The notes: generated by a model not told the origin, from the sequence alone. Numbered from the stretch's first letter, positions 44,090-55,011 are shown. The stretch is DNA of 64,000 nt from Plotosus lineatus (GCA_024760905.1 CM045733.1:16007501-16071500); one strand, 5' to 3'. Made by a program: numbers and translations.

Positions 44090-44275
44090 CCCAGGTGTGA
44101 GTCCCTGTTGTCCCTATGTGTGAGTGAGAATAGTTGTTTACGTGTTTGCCCTGCAATTCTGGGCCAGCTGTTCAGGATGTATCCAGCTTACATGCAGTGT
44201 CACCAGTGATTGGCTTTAAGCCTTCCAATGACCGTAATAGGATTAATCAGTTTGGCAAATTAATGGACAAAAATG
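44090..44275 (+). mobile_element. V-SINE/L2-type tail fragment
   Basis: GCCCTGCAATTCTGGGCCAG, GTTCAGGATGTATCCAGC and AATAGGATTAATCAGTTTGG. It may be the tail of the V-SINE whose head is at 43071, displaced by the SINE-E and hAT insertions. Confidence 0.65.
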
Positions 44276-44337
44276 GACAAAAGTTTTGTTTGTGTTGTCT
44301 TCACTTTTTGTATTTGATTTTTTGTATTTTCTCCCAG

Positions 44338-44342
<5 letters not shown>

Positions 44343-44430
<88 letters not shown>

Positions 44431-44431
44431 C
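44343..44431. repeat. (GT)n microsatellite
   Basis: About 43 GT units with one AT step. Confidence 0.95.
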
Positions 44432-45039
44432 CACCATCTCTGACAATGATACTGATGGAAAGCTCTGCTACCTATTAATAATAGTGGACTGTTGTGGGGG
44501 TCTGAAACTGCCTGCATAAAACAAAACCCTGCTATCCTTCTGTTTAAAGCACCCATGCTCAGTAATCTACTTCAATTAGCATCTTCTACAGGACTGTAAT
44601 TTATGTCATAATACATTTATGAAATGTTGAGTGATTCGAATAATTTGGGAAGCTTGTTGTGTTGTATAAGTGACGGAGCTCCACGCTGTTCTGAATCACA
44701 CATTAAAGACAATGGGAGCAATGTGGAGAATAAAAGTCATCTGTGTGACTGATCAGCTTGCTGTATCATTGCCCAGCCTGCCTGTAGACTGTGTTGATAA
44801 TGACTCATTCATCCTCATCAAGCACAGATGGAGCATGAGGCCATACAGCAGAGCATCACGGGTCTGTCTCTGACACGGTCCACAGTTTTAACTGTTAATA
44901 AGCGTACAGCTGGGTTAGTGGGTTAGTGCCGAGCGAGTGGCGATGATAACATAATTCACAATTCCTGTCGTAGGATATATATACTGTACTGAATTTGTGA
45001 ACTGAATGTGCTGTATTGTAAAAAGATCTGAGTGGAGAT
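44432..45039. other. Unassigned sequence
   Basis: No element recognised; moderate GC content and unique-looking. Confidence 0.5.
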
Positions 45040-45215
45040 CGTACTAACTGGGTTATCATAAGATGGTCATGTCTCTCACTGTATATGGTAAGAGGTTCGC
45101 GTAAAAGAACCATTGCTGACTTTCAGCAAGAGTAGCTGCAACCCCATCAGTGTGTTTCCGGCCTGTGATGGCCTAGAAAGCCATCCAGGGTGTACTCTGC
45201 CCTCACTATTCTATA
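45040..45215 (+). mobile_element. SINE-B fragment
   Basis: CTAACTGGGTTATCATAAGA body to CATCCAGGGTGTACTCTGCC; head and last part of the tail absent. Confidence 0.75.
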
Positions 45216-45252
45216 ACTATTCTATTCACACAACATTTTATCCGCAACATTA

Positions 45253-45377
45253 CAGTAGGCCCTTGACCATTTGCGGTTTTGCGCTTGCACCCTCGCAGAT
45301 TGCCGACAAACCCGGAAGTAACTGGCACGTGATTCAAATCTAGCCAATGGCTGAGAACTGTTGCTTCTCCCTCCCCG
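45253..45377 (+). mobile_element. Tigger-2 terminal fragment
   Basis: CAGTAGGCCCTTGACCATTT after TA, then GGAAGTAACTGGCACGTGAT. It stops at CTTCTCCCTCC, where a reverse V-SINE head begins. Its left flank matches that of 21386-21471. Confidence 0.75.
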
Positions 45378-45385
45378 GAATTGAA

Positions 45386-45440
45386 CCCAGGCCTTCTGGC
45401 TGTGAGGTGGACGTGCTAACCACTACGACACCGTGCTAAC
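45386..45440 (-). mobile_element. V-SINE head fragment, minus strand
   Basis: GGAATTGAACCCAGGCCTTC and ACGTGCTAACCACTACGACA are the reverse B-box and A-box regions. A scrap of SINE-C 3' sequence (CTGATGAGCCTCTAGGCTTG) follows at 45455-45495. Confidence 0.7.
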
Positions 45441-45495
45441 TACTACGCTTTCTGATGAGCCTCTAGGCTTGAGTGTAAAAACCCAACAGATTTAC

Positions 45496-45879
45496 CTTTT
45501 TATGTGGTACATTACTGCTGTTACAGTTCATTTAGATTTTTAAGAATTTACCGCGGCATCTGGTCAGATTTTGCTTAGTCATTAAAGTGAAATATTGCAG
45601 GTGAGATTTTCTTATCTTCAGCTCTTCGGTTTTACTGAGCCTGTTTTGATGGTACCTTCTGCTCCTGGCAGGAGTTGTACCTACTGTGGTCTTTTGCTGT
45701 TGTAGTTCATTCACCTCAGCTCTAGACATAATCTGAGATGCTGTTCTGCTCACCATGGGGGTAAAGCTTGGTTATTTGAATTATCGTAGGCGACCTGTCA
45801 ACTTTAACCAGTCATTTCACTCTGACCTATGTCTTCAAGAAGGTGTTTCCACCTACATAAATTCCACCTGTTGAATATT
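45496..45879. other. Unassigned sequence
   Basis: No recognisable element; the phrase TGCTCCTGGCAGGAGTTGTA forms a short inverted repeat. Confidence 0.45.
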
Positions 45880-46365
45880 TGGATGTTTTTATTCCTCCGC
45901 ATTGGTGATAGCCATGGGCAGAGGTGCTATATATTTGTGTTTTACATTAGTCTGTTCTTGAGATCATTTCTTCAAACTCGTGACCTTACCTCAGTGCTGA
46001 ACTAATTAGACTTTTAAGATCATGGGTCAAAGGTCAAGGTTACTGCAAACTCATGTGAGCCATACTTGTGAAGGTGGTATCTTGATAACACTTCAAGGGA
46101 TTCGCCACAAACTTTGCATTTATGTCCACTCTGAGTGGTTGGAGGTTAAAGGTCAACTTCATCCCTGCCTTGTGTTCATTTCTTGCATATGATTGTGGGT
46201 TCAATGAATGGTTTGAGAGAGTTAAAATAAAAAATTGGTTGAAATTTCCACTTGGGCACACGAATAAACTGATTAGGATTCCAGGTCAAAGATCACGGCC
46301 ATTGTGGCCTCACGTTCATCTCTTGTTTTGTGTGCCACTGCAAGTGATATAAAATCAGGGCAGTA
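45880..46365. repeat. Dispersed repeat with 'GGTCAAAGGTCAAGGT' units
   Basis: Diverged ~120-bp units can be seen (CATGGGTCAAAGGTCAAGGT; GGAGGTTAAAGGTCAACTTC; CCAGGTCAAAGATCACGGCC), each preceded by a phrase like TTCGCCACAAACTTTGCATT or GAAATTTCCACTTGGGCACA. I recall this pattern as a common fish repeat. No terminal repeats seen. Confidence 0.5.
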
Positions 46366-46499
46366 CTTCTAGGCCACAAAACATTTGATGTGAACTGTTC
46401 TGTGTGAAAGTCCCAGAAGATGTAAAAATACCAGCCACTTCTGGTTTACTAAAATGTTACACAATGTAAGTTCATGTAAACACGAGGGTAACATAATTA

Positions 46500-46552
46500 C
46501 TCTTTCTCTCTCTCTCTCTCTCTCTCTCGCTCGCTCACACACACACACACAT
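46500..46552. repeat. (CT)n-(CA)n compound microsatellite
   Basis: CT then CA units directly left of the palindrome, followed by (AT)n. Confidence 0.9.
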
Positions 46553-46615
46553 GCACATATATATATATACAAAAATAAAAGGACAGGACAAAGACTTTCT
46601 ATTGAAACTCCATTT

Positions 46616-46670
46616 ATCACTACAGATCTGTTTCGAGGGGTGGTGAAACCATCCTCTCTCTTCAGGTGAT
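46616..46670 (-). ncRNA. Hammerhead ribozyme motif, core intact
   Basis: Minus strand. Stem I is ATCAC/GTGAT (5 bp, outer side open). The core CTGAAGA fits C3-U4-G5-A6-N7-G8-A9. Stem II is GAG, an A·C mismatch, GG/CC, a bulged A and TGG/CCA, with loop TTTCA. GAAA gives G12-A13-A14-A15.1. Stem III is ACA/TGT with loop GATC. The residue before the cleavage site is A, preceded by GT, giving a GUA triplet (NUH). All conserved residues are present. The short stem III is typical of retroelement-linked hammerheads, which may act as dimers or co-transcriptionally. Activity is not shown. Confidence 0.85.
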
Positions 46671-46741
46671 TATAGAAGAATTAGTTATATAGTGTTATAG
46701 AGTTAATATATTAGTTATTATAGAATATAGATTCTTCTATA

Positions 46742-46796
46742 ATCACCTGAAGAGAGAGGATGGTTTCACCACCCCTCTAAACAGATCTGTAGTGAT
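46742..46796 (+). ncRNA. Hammerhead ribozyme motif with mutated G12
   Basis: Plus-strand mirror of the motif at 46616-46670. Stems I, II and III and CTGAAGA are identical, but the second core segment reads TAAA instead of GAAA. Position 46778 is T where the catalytic G12 should be. G12 is the general base in hammerhead cleavage, so this copy is predicted to be inactive. Confidence 0.82.
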
Positions 46797-46903
46797 AAAT
46801 GGAGTTTCAATAGAAAGTCTTTGTCCTGTCCTTTTATTTTTGTTTATTTGCTCTACCAAAAAGTATTGAGCACTCTCCTACGGAAGGATCTACTCAGAAA
46901 ATC

Positions 46904-47092
<189 letters not shown>

Positions 47093-47097
47093 TATAT

Positions 47098-47695
<598 letters not shown>

Positions 47696-47697
47696 TA

Positions 47698-47850
47698 TAC
47701 TGTTTTTGTGTGGAGTTTACATGCACAAGACTTGGTTTTTGTGTGGGTTTCCTCCGGCTACTCCTGTTACCTCCAACAGTCCAAAACAAGCACAGTAGGC
47801 TGTTCCAAATCACCCGTCAGTGTGATGCCATGTCTGGACCTAGAAAATAA
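47698..47850 (+). mobile_element. V-SINE core fragment
   Basis: TTTTTGTGTGGAGTTTACAT, TGGGTTTCCTCCGGCTACTC and CAACAGTCCAAAACAAGCAC. Confidence 0.72.
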
Positions 47851-47866
47851 ATGAATGCATATATAG

Positions 47867-48205
47867 ATATAGTACTGTGCAAAAGTTGTAGGCATCCTAT
47901 TTTTTTGTATAACCTTTGCTATAAATTTTTATTTTATAATGTGTATATTAGCAAGTCAGTAAAAAAAAAAAAAAAGAACACTTTAGATTTCCAAAAAGTT
48001 TAGGTTTTCAGTAAAAAAAAAAAAAGAAATGGTACATAAATAAAGGTTCGTACAGAATGTCAAGAAGGAAATCAGTATATTATGTATAAGGTACGACAAA
48101 AATACACTGTAAGGAAGGCAAATAAAGAATCAAGTGTAACAGTCAACGTTTCCAGGAGAACTGTGGCTGGTTCTGTAAGAAACCCGGTAGGATACTGTAC
48201 TTTTT
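47867..48205 (+). mobile_element. Tc1/mariner-like MITE fragment
   Basis: TAGTACTGTGCAAAAGTTGT (then AGGCA) is a terminal motif I recall from fish mariner-like elements. GTTTCCAGGAGAACTGTGGC fits the interior. The right boundary near GGATACTGTAC is a guess. Confidence 0.5.
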
Positions 48206-49587
48206 GAACAAAAAAAGTCATCACAGCTAATATTGAATTAGTTTAATTTATATAATTTTTATGCAGAGATCTGTAACGTAATGTCATTATTTATGAACCT
48301 TTATATTATACCTGCACCTACCCTAAATGCCCCAGATTCTCTGTAACCTCTGAATTTTACTGCCATATTTCCTGTTTAGTTATAAAACATGTAGTTGAAG
48401 TCATTGTTTTTCAGTCGGCCGCTGCGAAGCATTTCAGAGACTTTTTACATTTTGTTTGCCAAGCGTTTGTATTCTTGGGGTTAACAATGTCCGTTCAAAG
48501 TGTCTTCTGAGCCTGCGTTTGATATACGTGTGTGTCAGTGACTTTACACTTTGCCTGTTTGATTTTGAGATTGCCTTTTATTTGCCTTTGTTTTCCTTCG
48601 GATTTCTAATAAACTGCTTTATCTGCAAATACACCGGTACATTTGGTGAGCCCCCATAGCTGACGGCCTCCAGAAGGAGTCTTGTCTGAATATGAATTTA
48701 AAGATAAGACCTTCAAAACCAAAGAACCTGTGAACTGTGTTCACCATTCCAAAAGGCTGAGGGCATATTTTAACACGAAAGGAAGATTTCCTTTTATTAG
48801 AATCAATGCATCACCCGATTAACCTTCCTGTGACTAACATAAGAGACACAGTTTCACAGCCAAGCACTGCCACACTGCAAAATAGGCTTTGCCCTCACAC
48901 ACAAAAATCCTGCTGTAGGTTAATGTGGACATGAAATTTAAAACCTTCCCTGAAAATTGAAATGTCAACCACTAACTCGTCGTAAGCATATCTGTATAGC
49001 AACGGTGTAGCAGCCTCCTCCCTCAGAGCCATCTTGTTCATCAGACATGAGCATTGAGCTGCTTTAAATGGAAATGGTGTGTGGGTCAGTGACATCATGT
49101 CGTTCCTCTAACCCAGCCCTCGCAGTCTGTCAGGCAGTCAATCACTCACTGATGGTGGTGACAGATCTGGAAAGTTTATGCATTGAGAAGGAAAGCCCAA
49201 AATCATGGTGCAGTCAAGATTATAGTATCATGGTTTACAGATAGTTATTAAGAGAGATCCATTTTAATAATCTACAGGACTACATTCACTACACTAATCA
49301 TCACCAAAATGGCATTTGATCATCAGGGAAAAGGGCATTTTACTGCCACTAATTGATCTCTTGCTGCATCTTGAATGGACGTTGCTTCATTAAAGATTCC
49401 CTTTGTGCTCTTTCTTCCCTGAAACAATGCATAATGGAAATCCAGAGCCTGTTTATACTGGATGTAAGAACGGATAACATTGTTGTCATGGTGAAGGGAA
49501 TCTTGGGCAGTTTAATATGTGATATAATGATTAAACAGGTTCACTCTGGAGTCATAGCCCAACTGTTTGCTTCGAGAGCTTGGATTG
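48206..49587. other. Unassigned sequence, possible old LTR-like piece
   Basis: Around 48450-48660, the run TTTGATTTTGAGATTGCCTT ... CTAATAAACTGC ... GGTACATTTGGTGAGCCCCC looks like the polyadenylation end of a fish retroelement LTR. No partner LTR or primer-binding site is visible. The rest is not recognised. Confidence 0.35.
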
Positions 49588-49604
49588 TGATTTCCCAATG
49601 TAAT

Positions 49605-49990
49605 TCTTGTTTTTCTTTTCCTTTCGGCTGTTACCTTCAGTGGTCGCCACAGCGACTCATCTGCCTCCATCTTCATGAAAGTCATATTAATGATTCACAT
49701 ATTCGAGTTGGCATAGGTTTTTACGTTGGATGCCCTTCCTGACACAATCCTTAGCAACGAGCAGAAACACGCTGATGGCTATGCAGCTACTCTTGACGAA
49801 AGTCAGCAGTGGTTCTTTTACAGCCTCACACCATTGACAGTGAGATATGGCCGGCCTTTGATAACCCAGTTAGCTGTACTGTGTGGCTGGGAACGACGAC
49901 ACTGACAACCTTTTGGAGAGTGGGACCCGAACCCCCAACCCTTGGGTCAGCAATCCAGCACATTTTACCACCAGGCCACCACTGCCCCTC
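49605..49990 (-). mobile_element. SINE-A, long-junction variant
   Basis: RTE-type end TTTTCCTTTCGGCTGTTACC, junction segment GAAAGTCATATTAATGATTC, body and head. GATTTCCCAATGTAATT (left) and GATTTCCGATATAATT (49991-50006) are an imperfect duplication. Confidence 0.86.
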
Positions 49991-50177
49991 GATTTCCGAT
50001 ATAATTAAACACATGAATTGTTATTTATCTAAATGTTGCATACTTAAAGAATTTAGGAATTTAAGATTTAAAGAAGTTAATATAGGTCAAAAAAGGCCTC
50101 ATTGTTTTTCTATAACAAAAAGAAAACAGTCCATTGCAAGTCAGTGTTAGATTTTTTTGCTTAAAGGTAATTGATTG

Positions 50178-50250
50178 GCTGGGCATCATTGTGGTGTAGT
50201 GGTTAACACGTCACAGCAAGAAGGACCTGAGTTTGAAGCCTTCTCCCATT
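50178..50250 (+). mobile_element. V-SINE head fragment
   Basis: GGGCATCATTGTGGTGTAGT, GGTTAACACGTCACAGCAAG and GGACCTGAGTTTGAAGCC. Confidence 0.65.
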
Positions 50251-50954
50251 GTCAGTTGAGATAGGTGCCAGCCTGCCTGCAATCTGTAGCTTTGACACAC
50301 TTACCAGAGTGAAGTACCTGTGCGGGCCTCCCTAGGTCATGCAAAAATCCTGCTTTGCACATGCGTGGTGTCCTATGGACCACCACCCACCCAGCCGAGG
50401 TCAAGCCTCCTTTCTTATATTTTAAAGGACATATATAAGGCACATCGTTCAATTTGGTCTTATTTGGAAACACTCCAAATTAATTAAAATATTGATAATG
50501 GGGACACGGTAAGGTACTCTGATATTAGAAAAAATAACACTTGAGATTTCCTTTTTATTCAGTTTTATTCACTCCAATTTTTAAAGCGCCCTGAGCGCTT
50601 GTCATGTCGAATACGATAATTGACTTTTTTAGTTCGTCAATTTTTTAAATTCAATTTATCGATTTTCTTTAATGCAGTATATATTTGATAGTTGAGGGCT
50701 GTTTTCCGGTTAATGCTGGTGTGCTATTTTGGTCAGGTTTGTGTTGTTACTAGTGCTACATGCTGAAACCTGAGACTAGAGAAGAACCCAGAGAAAATCC
50801 GTTCATATATATTTACAGAAACAGCACAAACCACACACAATCTTAATATCTCATTGGGGAACCCAGGCAGTGATTCAACAATGCTACTCAATGCACCACC
50901 ATGATGTCCTAATGATAATTATATCGCTATATTGATATAATTGTAGTCATCATT
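50251..50954. other. Unassigned sequence
   Basis: TTGACACACTTACCAGAGTG near 50292 briefly suggests a small RNA but no snRNA secondary structure follows. No element recognised. Confidence 0.45.
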
Positions 50955-51137
50955 CAAGTGATAGGTCAGTGGTTAAGATGGTGGACTTCTGAATGGACGG
51001 TCATGAGCTCAAACCCCAGTACTGCTGGGTCCTTAAGAAAGGCCCGTAATCCTTGTTTTCTCAGATGTATAAATGAGATAAATCTAAGTTGCAATGGATG
51101 AGAACATCTTCTAAAGACATTCATGTAAATGTAAACA
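50955..51137 (+). mobile_element. SINE-E
   Basis: GATAGGTCAGTGGTTAAGAT head, AGCTCAAACCCC B-box region, CTTAAGAAAGGCCCGTAATC and the tail AACATCTTCTAAAGACATTC. Confidence 0.7.
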
Positions 51138-51487
51138 TGCTGTGCTAATAGGAGTGGAGTAGCACAACAGAGGGTGTGACATTTAAAATCTGGCCTCACA
51201 GTGGAATTTTTTATTACCCTACTTCAGTGTATAATTCTGTGTGCCTTACTGCCTTCTAAGTCTACTTCAACACATCTATTCTTAGATGCAAGTATTACAT
51301 GGTATTTGTGGATTTCAAATTCAGCCTTTCTTACCCTTACTGCAAAAACAGTCACAAAATATAAAGCAGACTTTAAAAAGACAGGAACAAATGTGCAGGA
51401 ATGGTGCCTTAGCACATCTGCCTCAGAACAAGAAGGTCCTGGGTTTGAGACCCAGGTCTGGGTATTTTGCTATGGAATTTGCATGTA

Positions 51488-51956
51488 AAATGATCCCTCG
51501 CTACTTCGCGCTTCAGTTCCTGTGGCTTCAACGCATCATGATTTTTTTCAAAAATAATCGAAAAATAAGGAAATCAAGGAAAATGCCACAAAACAAGGCC
51601 AATTATGGAAAAAAAACAACAACAACCCAAACCCCCCCAACAAAACTACTTCCTTTTTAAGGTTTGGTGCACATCTGTGTGTATGCGCGCGCGGATCTGT
51701 ATGTGTGTGCGCGTCTGAGTGTGCATTTGTGTGTGTATTTATATTTTATTTACATCTTATGTATCATTCTTGAATGTTTAATTGTTGTTATTGTAATCAT
51801 TTATAGCGTTGAATATGTAATTATTGATATTATATACACATATACATGTATGTACTAGTATACATCAGCCAGGGGAGGGTCGAATCTACTTCACGGAAAT
51901 TCGGCGTTTGCGGAGGGTCTCCTTCCTCATTAACCGCGAAAAGTGAGTGTTCACTG
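51488..51956 (+). mobile_element. Tigger-1 MITE inside a V-SINE
   Basis: TGATCCCTCGCTACTTCGCG left end after TA and AGTGAGTGTTCACTG right end before TA. Confidence 0.77.
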
Positions 51957-52098
51957 TACTCTATTTTTCCTCACATAGTGTAAAGATATACACATTCCAC
52001 TAATTGTCTTTTTTTCAAATAGGTGTGAGTGTGAGTGTGAATGGTAGTGTTCGTGCTGTGCAATGGCCTGCCAAGCTATACAGGGTATGTAGGATTAA

Positions 52099-52770
52099 CC
52101 CTCAAGCGACCAAGTTATTTCAGTGACTAATATGACCGAGTGGGGTCATTTGTGACCCCATTGACTTTATATCAGAATATTTCTATATAAATTATTGCTT
52201 TAGGGTTTTTCATATTTATTTCACTCTGTAATATATTTATCCATCATGTTATGTATGGAATTTGATATATTTTTTTTTTCCAAAAAATCACCAAAAACAC
52301 ACAATGATAGAACAATATTACATTTATTTAGACAACCCTTGTCTGTTACATCTTGTAATATCCATGTTACCTTTTATTTCTTTGCATTTTTTTCTTTGCA
52401 TCAAAAATGAAAACAAATCTTATAAAGTAAAATTAATTTGCATAAAATATGTATTACAATGAAGTAGGATAATTTAGATATGGTAATAGAAATAATAAGT
52501 AAGGCTGAACTATTTGAAACATGTAAATGTCAAAAAGCTATAATGTCAAAAATCTCGTAGATCTTCCCGGGGTCATAAGTGACCCCACACAAGTTTGCAT
52601 TATACTTGCCACACGGATTGGCCGATCCTCACAAAATTCTATCAACAAATGCAGGACAAATAGATTGACAAATTCTTGGTAGGAAACTTTTTTCTGATTA
52701 AAATTAGAAGAATGGCGTCCGAATATTATATGCCCGGGGTCATATATGACCCCACTCGGTTGTTTGAAGG
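52099..52770. mobile_element. piggyBac-like MITE
   Basis: CCCTCAAGCGACCAAG at the left and reverse CCTTCAAACAACCGAG at the right are terminal repeats. They insert at the TTAA of the V-SINE tail motif AGGATTAAGTGG: TTAA (52095-52098) is on the left and a decayed TGAA (52771-52774) on the right. Three short palindromes of the form GGGGTCANNNNTGACCCC occur near 52143, 52570 and 52738. No transposase. Confidence 0.78.
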
Positions 52771-52800
52771 TGAAGGGGTTTGGCAAATAAGTGAATGAGT

Positions 52801-53663
52801 ACAAAACCTAGAAAATTTAAGTCTGACTGCAATGCCAGATAAAAAGAAAAGATGTCTAATGTGGAAGCTCTTTGGTTACCGATTTGGTTACGATACCTTT
52901 GTCTCAGAGCAAAACATATAATTTGCCCGTAATTTACATCAGCCTTTTGTATTTGTTGTACATTTTGTAGGAATTAGTGTAGATAGTTGTGCAAGTTCTC
53001 AGTTGGATCAAAGTTAAAAACTATAATGATTTTTAAAAATATTCTTTCAAACAATGATCCTTTGGACCAGGATTTGTAAAGGATTAACTTATCCAAGTGC
53101 CCGAATTGCAGTGGTTATAAAACAGTTGCGCTTAGGCATAGCCCAAGTCAGACAGTCAAAATTCCCATTAATAAATACACACGCATTACACTCTTGAGTG
53201 CAACATTTTTTTAAAAAGTGATAAAAAATAATGTGAAGAAACATAGTAAACTGCGTACATTAATAATGTTTAGTATAACCACTTTTTTTTTTTTTTTAAA
53301 TATCATGCTACATAGTCTAATAATAGAAGGCTATGGTTGCTGAGCAACATAACAGGCCAAGATGAGGGCATTTCCTGTACAGAAGAATGCCTTAAGTGCT
53401 ATTTTAATTTATTCATTTATTTATTTATTAAATGATTGATTGATTTAAAATCTGGTGCGCTAATGTATAAATACATTCATGTGAGCCAGTCATTCATATT
53501 GAGGATTTTTCAATGGTTTTGAATGTGGCTTATCCTAACTGTTACAAATTGAAAAAATCAATTGGTGTGCTAAATGTAATCCCCTCCCCAGGGGGAAAAA
53601 ACAAACAAACAAGAGTAATGTAGACCCCATTTGCTGCATTAAGGTTGATTTTTATGGCTAATA
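52801..53663. other. Unassigned sequence
   Basis: No element recognised; one T-run near 53283 and TTTATTTATTTATT near 53418. Confidence 0.5.
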
Positions 53664-53794
53664 CAGGGATCTCTCACTTTCCGTGGTTAAAGAGGACCGA
53701 GACACCCCCCCCCCCCACCGTGACCGCCAATTTCCACGAAGTAGGATCAACCCCTCTGATTGACGTATACGTACATGTATATGTGTATATAATA

Positions 53795-54720
53795 CAGTCG
53801 GTCCCCTTCTGAAATTAATCAGTTCCGGTGCCTTTTTCGGAACCTGGAGTTTTCATAAGTAGAGGCGCATTTTATATGTAAAATGTGTGATTTGTTCCAA
53901 GGCTCCGAAGACCACCCCATAAACCCTTTAAAAATGATAAAAGTACACCAATTTTGTATGAAATGTGTTAAAAGTAAAAGAAAATGATTTATTAAACCAT
54001 TTAAACATTTTATTAACATATTAAACCATTTTATTAACATTATTTATTAATTAAACCATTATTAAACATTTTTATTCATTTTTACATTCATTATTAAACA
54101 TTTGTGGCGCGCTCCATGGTGCACTCCATCGAATGCGGGCGGCGTCGCAGCCGACGCTGGAGCTTTTGAGACGGGGCACAGCTCATCCGGACCTCCGATC
54201 TGTCAAGCAGGTAAGTGTGCTTTGAATACTTGTTTAGTACTCAACAATCACCTGTTTACTTGAAGGATCAGAGGTCCGGATGAGCCGCGTTTTGCCCACA
54301 TTCGGCGGAGCACGCCATGTTTATTAAACATTTATTAAATTAAACAACTTAAAAAATGAAAAATAAACTGCAATGAGCACTCTCAAAGACTCACGAAACT
54401 CACAAACCAACAGTCCAACTCTCCTTTACGCGTGTGACAAACAAGCATTATAGGTACAGTACTATGGAGATTCAGCTCCCTCCTGGTCAATGGGAGGCCA
54501 ATTGGAGGCCAGCGGGGCGGAATGTTGGGAGACAGCCAGTGAGAGAGAAGCTCGCGCATTGTATGAATGTTTGAATGGCGCGTTTTAATTTTTGAATGGC
54601 ACATTTGGCACTTTTCGTACGAAAAACTTGTTTTGTATACAGAGGACAGATATTTAGGAAAATGTTTTTTGTATACTGGATTTTTCGTAAGAAGGGGTTT
54701 CGTAAGAACGGGACCGAATG
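53795..54720. mobile_element. Tigger-4 element, 926 bp, inserted at a TA in Tigger-1
   Basis: CAGTCGGTCCCCTTCTGAAA at the left and reverse CATTCGGTCCCGTTCTTACG at the right. TA lies on both sides. AT-rich interior with TTATTAAAC repeats. It carries a foldback element at about 54101-54322. The similarly ended element at 31553 keeps a transposase remnant. Confidence 0.84.
54101..54322. mobile_element. GC-rich foldback (hairpin) element
   Basis: TGGCGCGCTCCATGG...GAATGCGGGC on the left mirrors GCCCACATTCGGCGGAGCAC on the right. GCTCATCCGGACCTCCGATC mirrors GATCAGAGGTCCGGATGAGC. The whole unit folds into one long hairpin with a loop near GAATACTTGTTTAGTA. TTATTAAACATTT flanks both sides, but the host is rich in this word. 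Confidence 0.75.
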
Positions 54721-55011
54721 TATCAATAAATACATGTTAAACGCTATGAATGCTTATAATTACAATTAAACCTTCAAAAGTAATGCATAGGATGTAAATA
54801 AAATATAAATATGCACACATACGGATGTGCGCACAGACACACACAGATGTGCACTTCGCATAATTGGCCTTGTTTTGCACTATTTTCCTTAACTTTTTCC
54901 AGATTTTTCCTTAATTTCCTTATTTTTTTTATTGTTTGATGAATATTTTTGAAAAATCCGCGATGCACTGAAGCCGCAGAAACTGAAGCACGAAGTAGCG
55001 AGGGATCACTG

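Larger units (their letters stand above)
46570..46842. repeat. Palindrome: 112-bp inverted arms, 49-bp AT-rich spacer
   Basis: Arms at 46570-46681 and 46731-46842 are near-perfect reverse complements. The only clear difference is at 46634 versus 46778. Each arm holds one hammerhead ribozyme motif. The outer arm end (AAAAATAAAAGGACAGGACA) recurs at about 62000 without the ribozyme. The arrangement would fit a Penelope-like retroelement, whose terminal pseudo-LTRs carry hammerheads, but no coding part is present to prove it. Confidence 0.9.
51400..52800 (+). mobile_element. V-SINE split by Tigger-1 and by a piggyBac-like MITE
   Basis: Head 51400-51487 (AGCACATCTGCCTCAGAACA, GGGTTTGAGACCC). Middle 51957-52098 (GTGTGAGTGTGAATGGTAGT, CAATGGCCTGCCAAGCTATA). 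Tail end 52771-52800 (GGTTTGGCAAATAAGTGAAT). The pieces line up into one V-SINE once the two insertions are removed. Confidence 0.78.
53664..55011 (-). mobile_element. Tigger-1 MITE split by Tigger-4
   Basis: CAGGGATCTCTCACTTTCCG at the left, (reverse) CAGTGATCCCTCGCTACTTC at the right, TA-flanked. Between TGTGTATATAA and TATCAATAAATACATG lies the Tigger-4 element. Confidence 0.84.

Noticed and set aside
50280..50420. Possible snRNA (CACTTACC near the start)
   Set aside because: Only a 7-8 base match to the U1 5' end; no Sm site or stem-loops follow.
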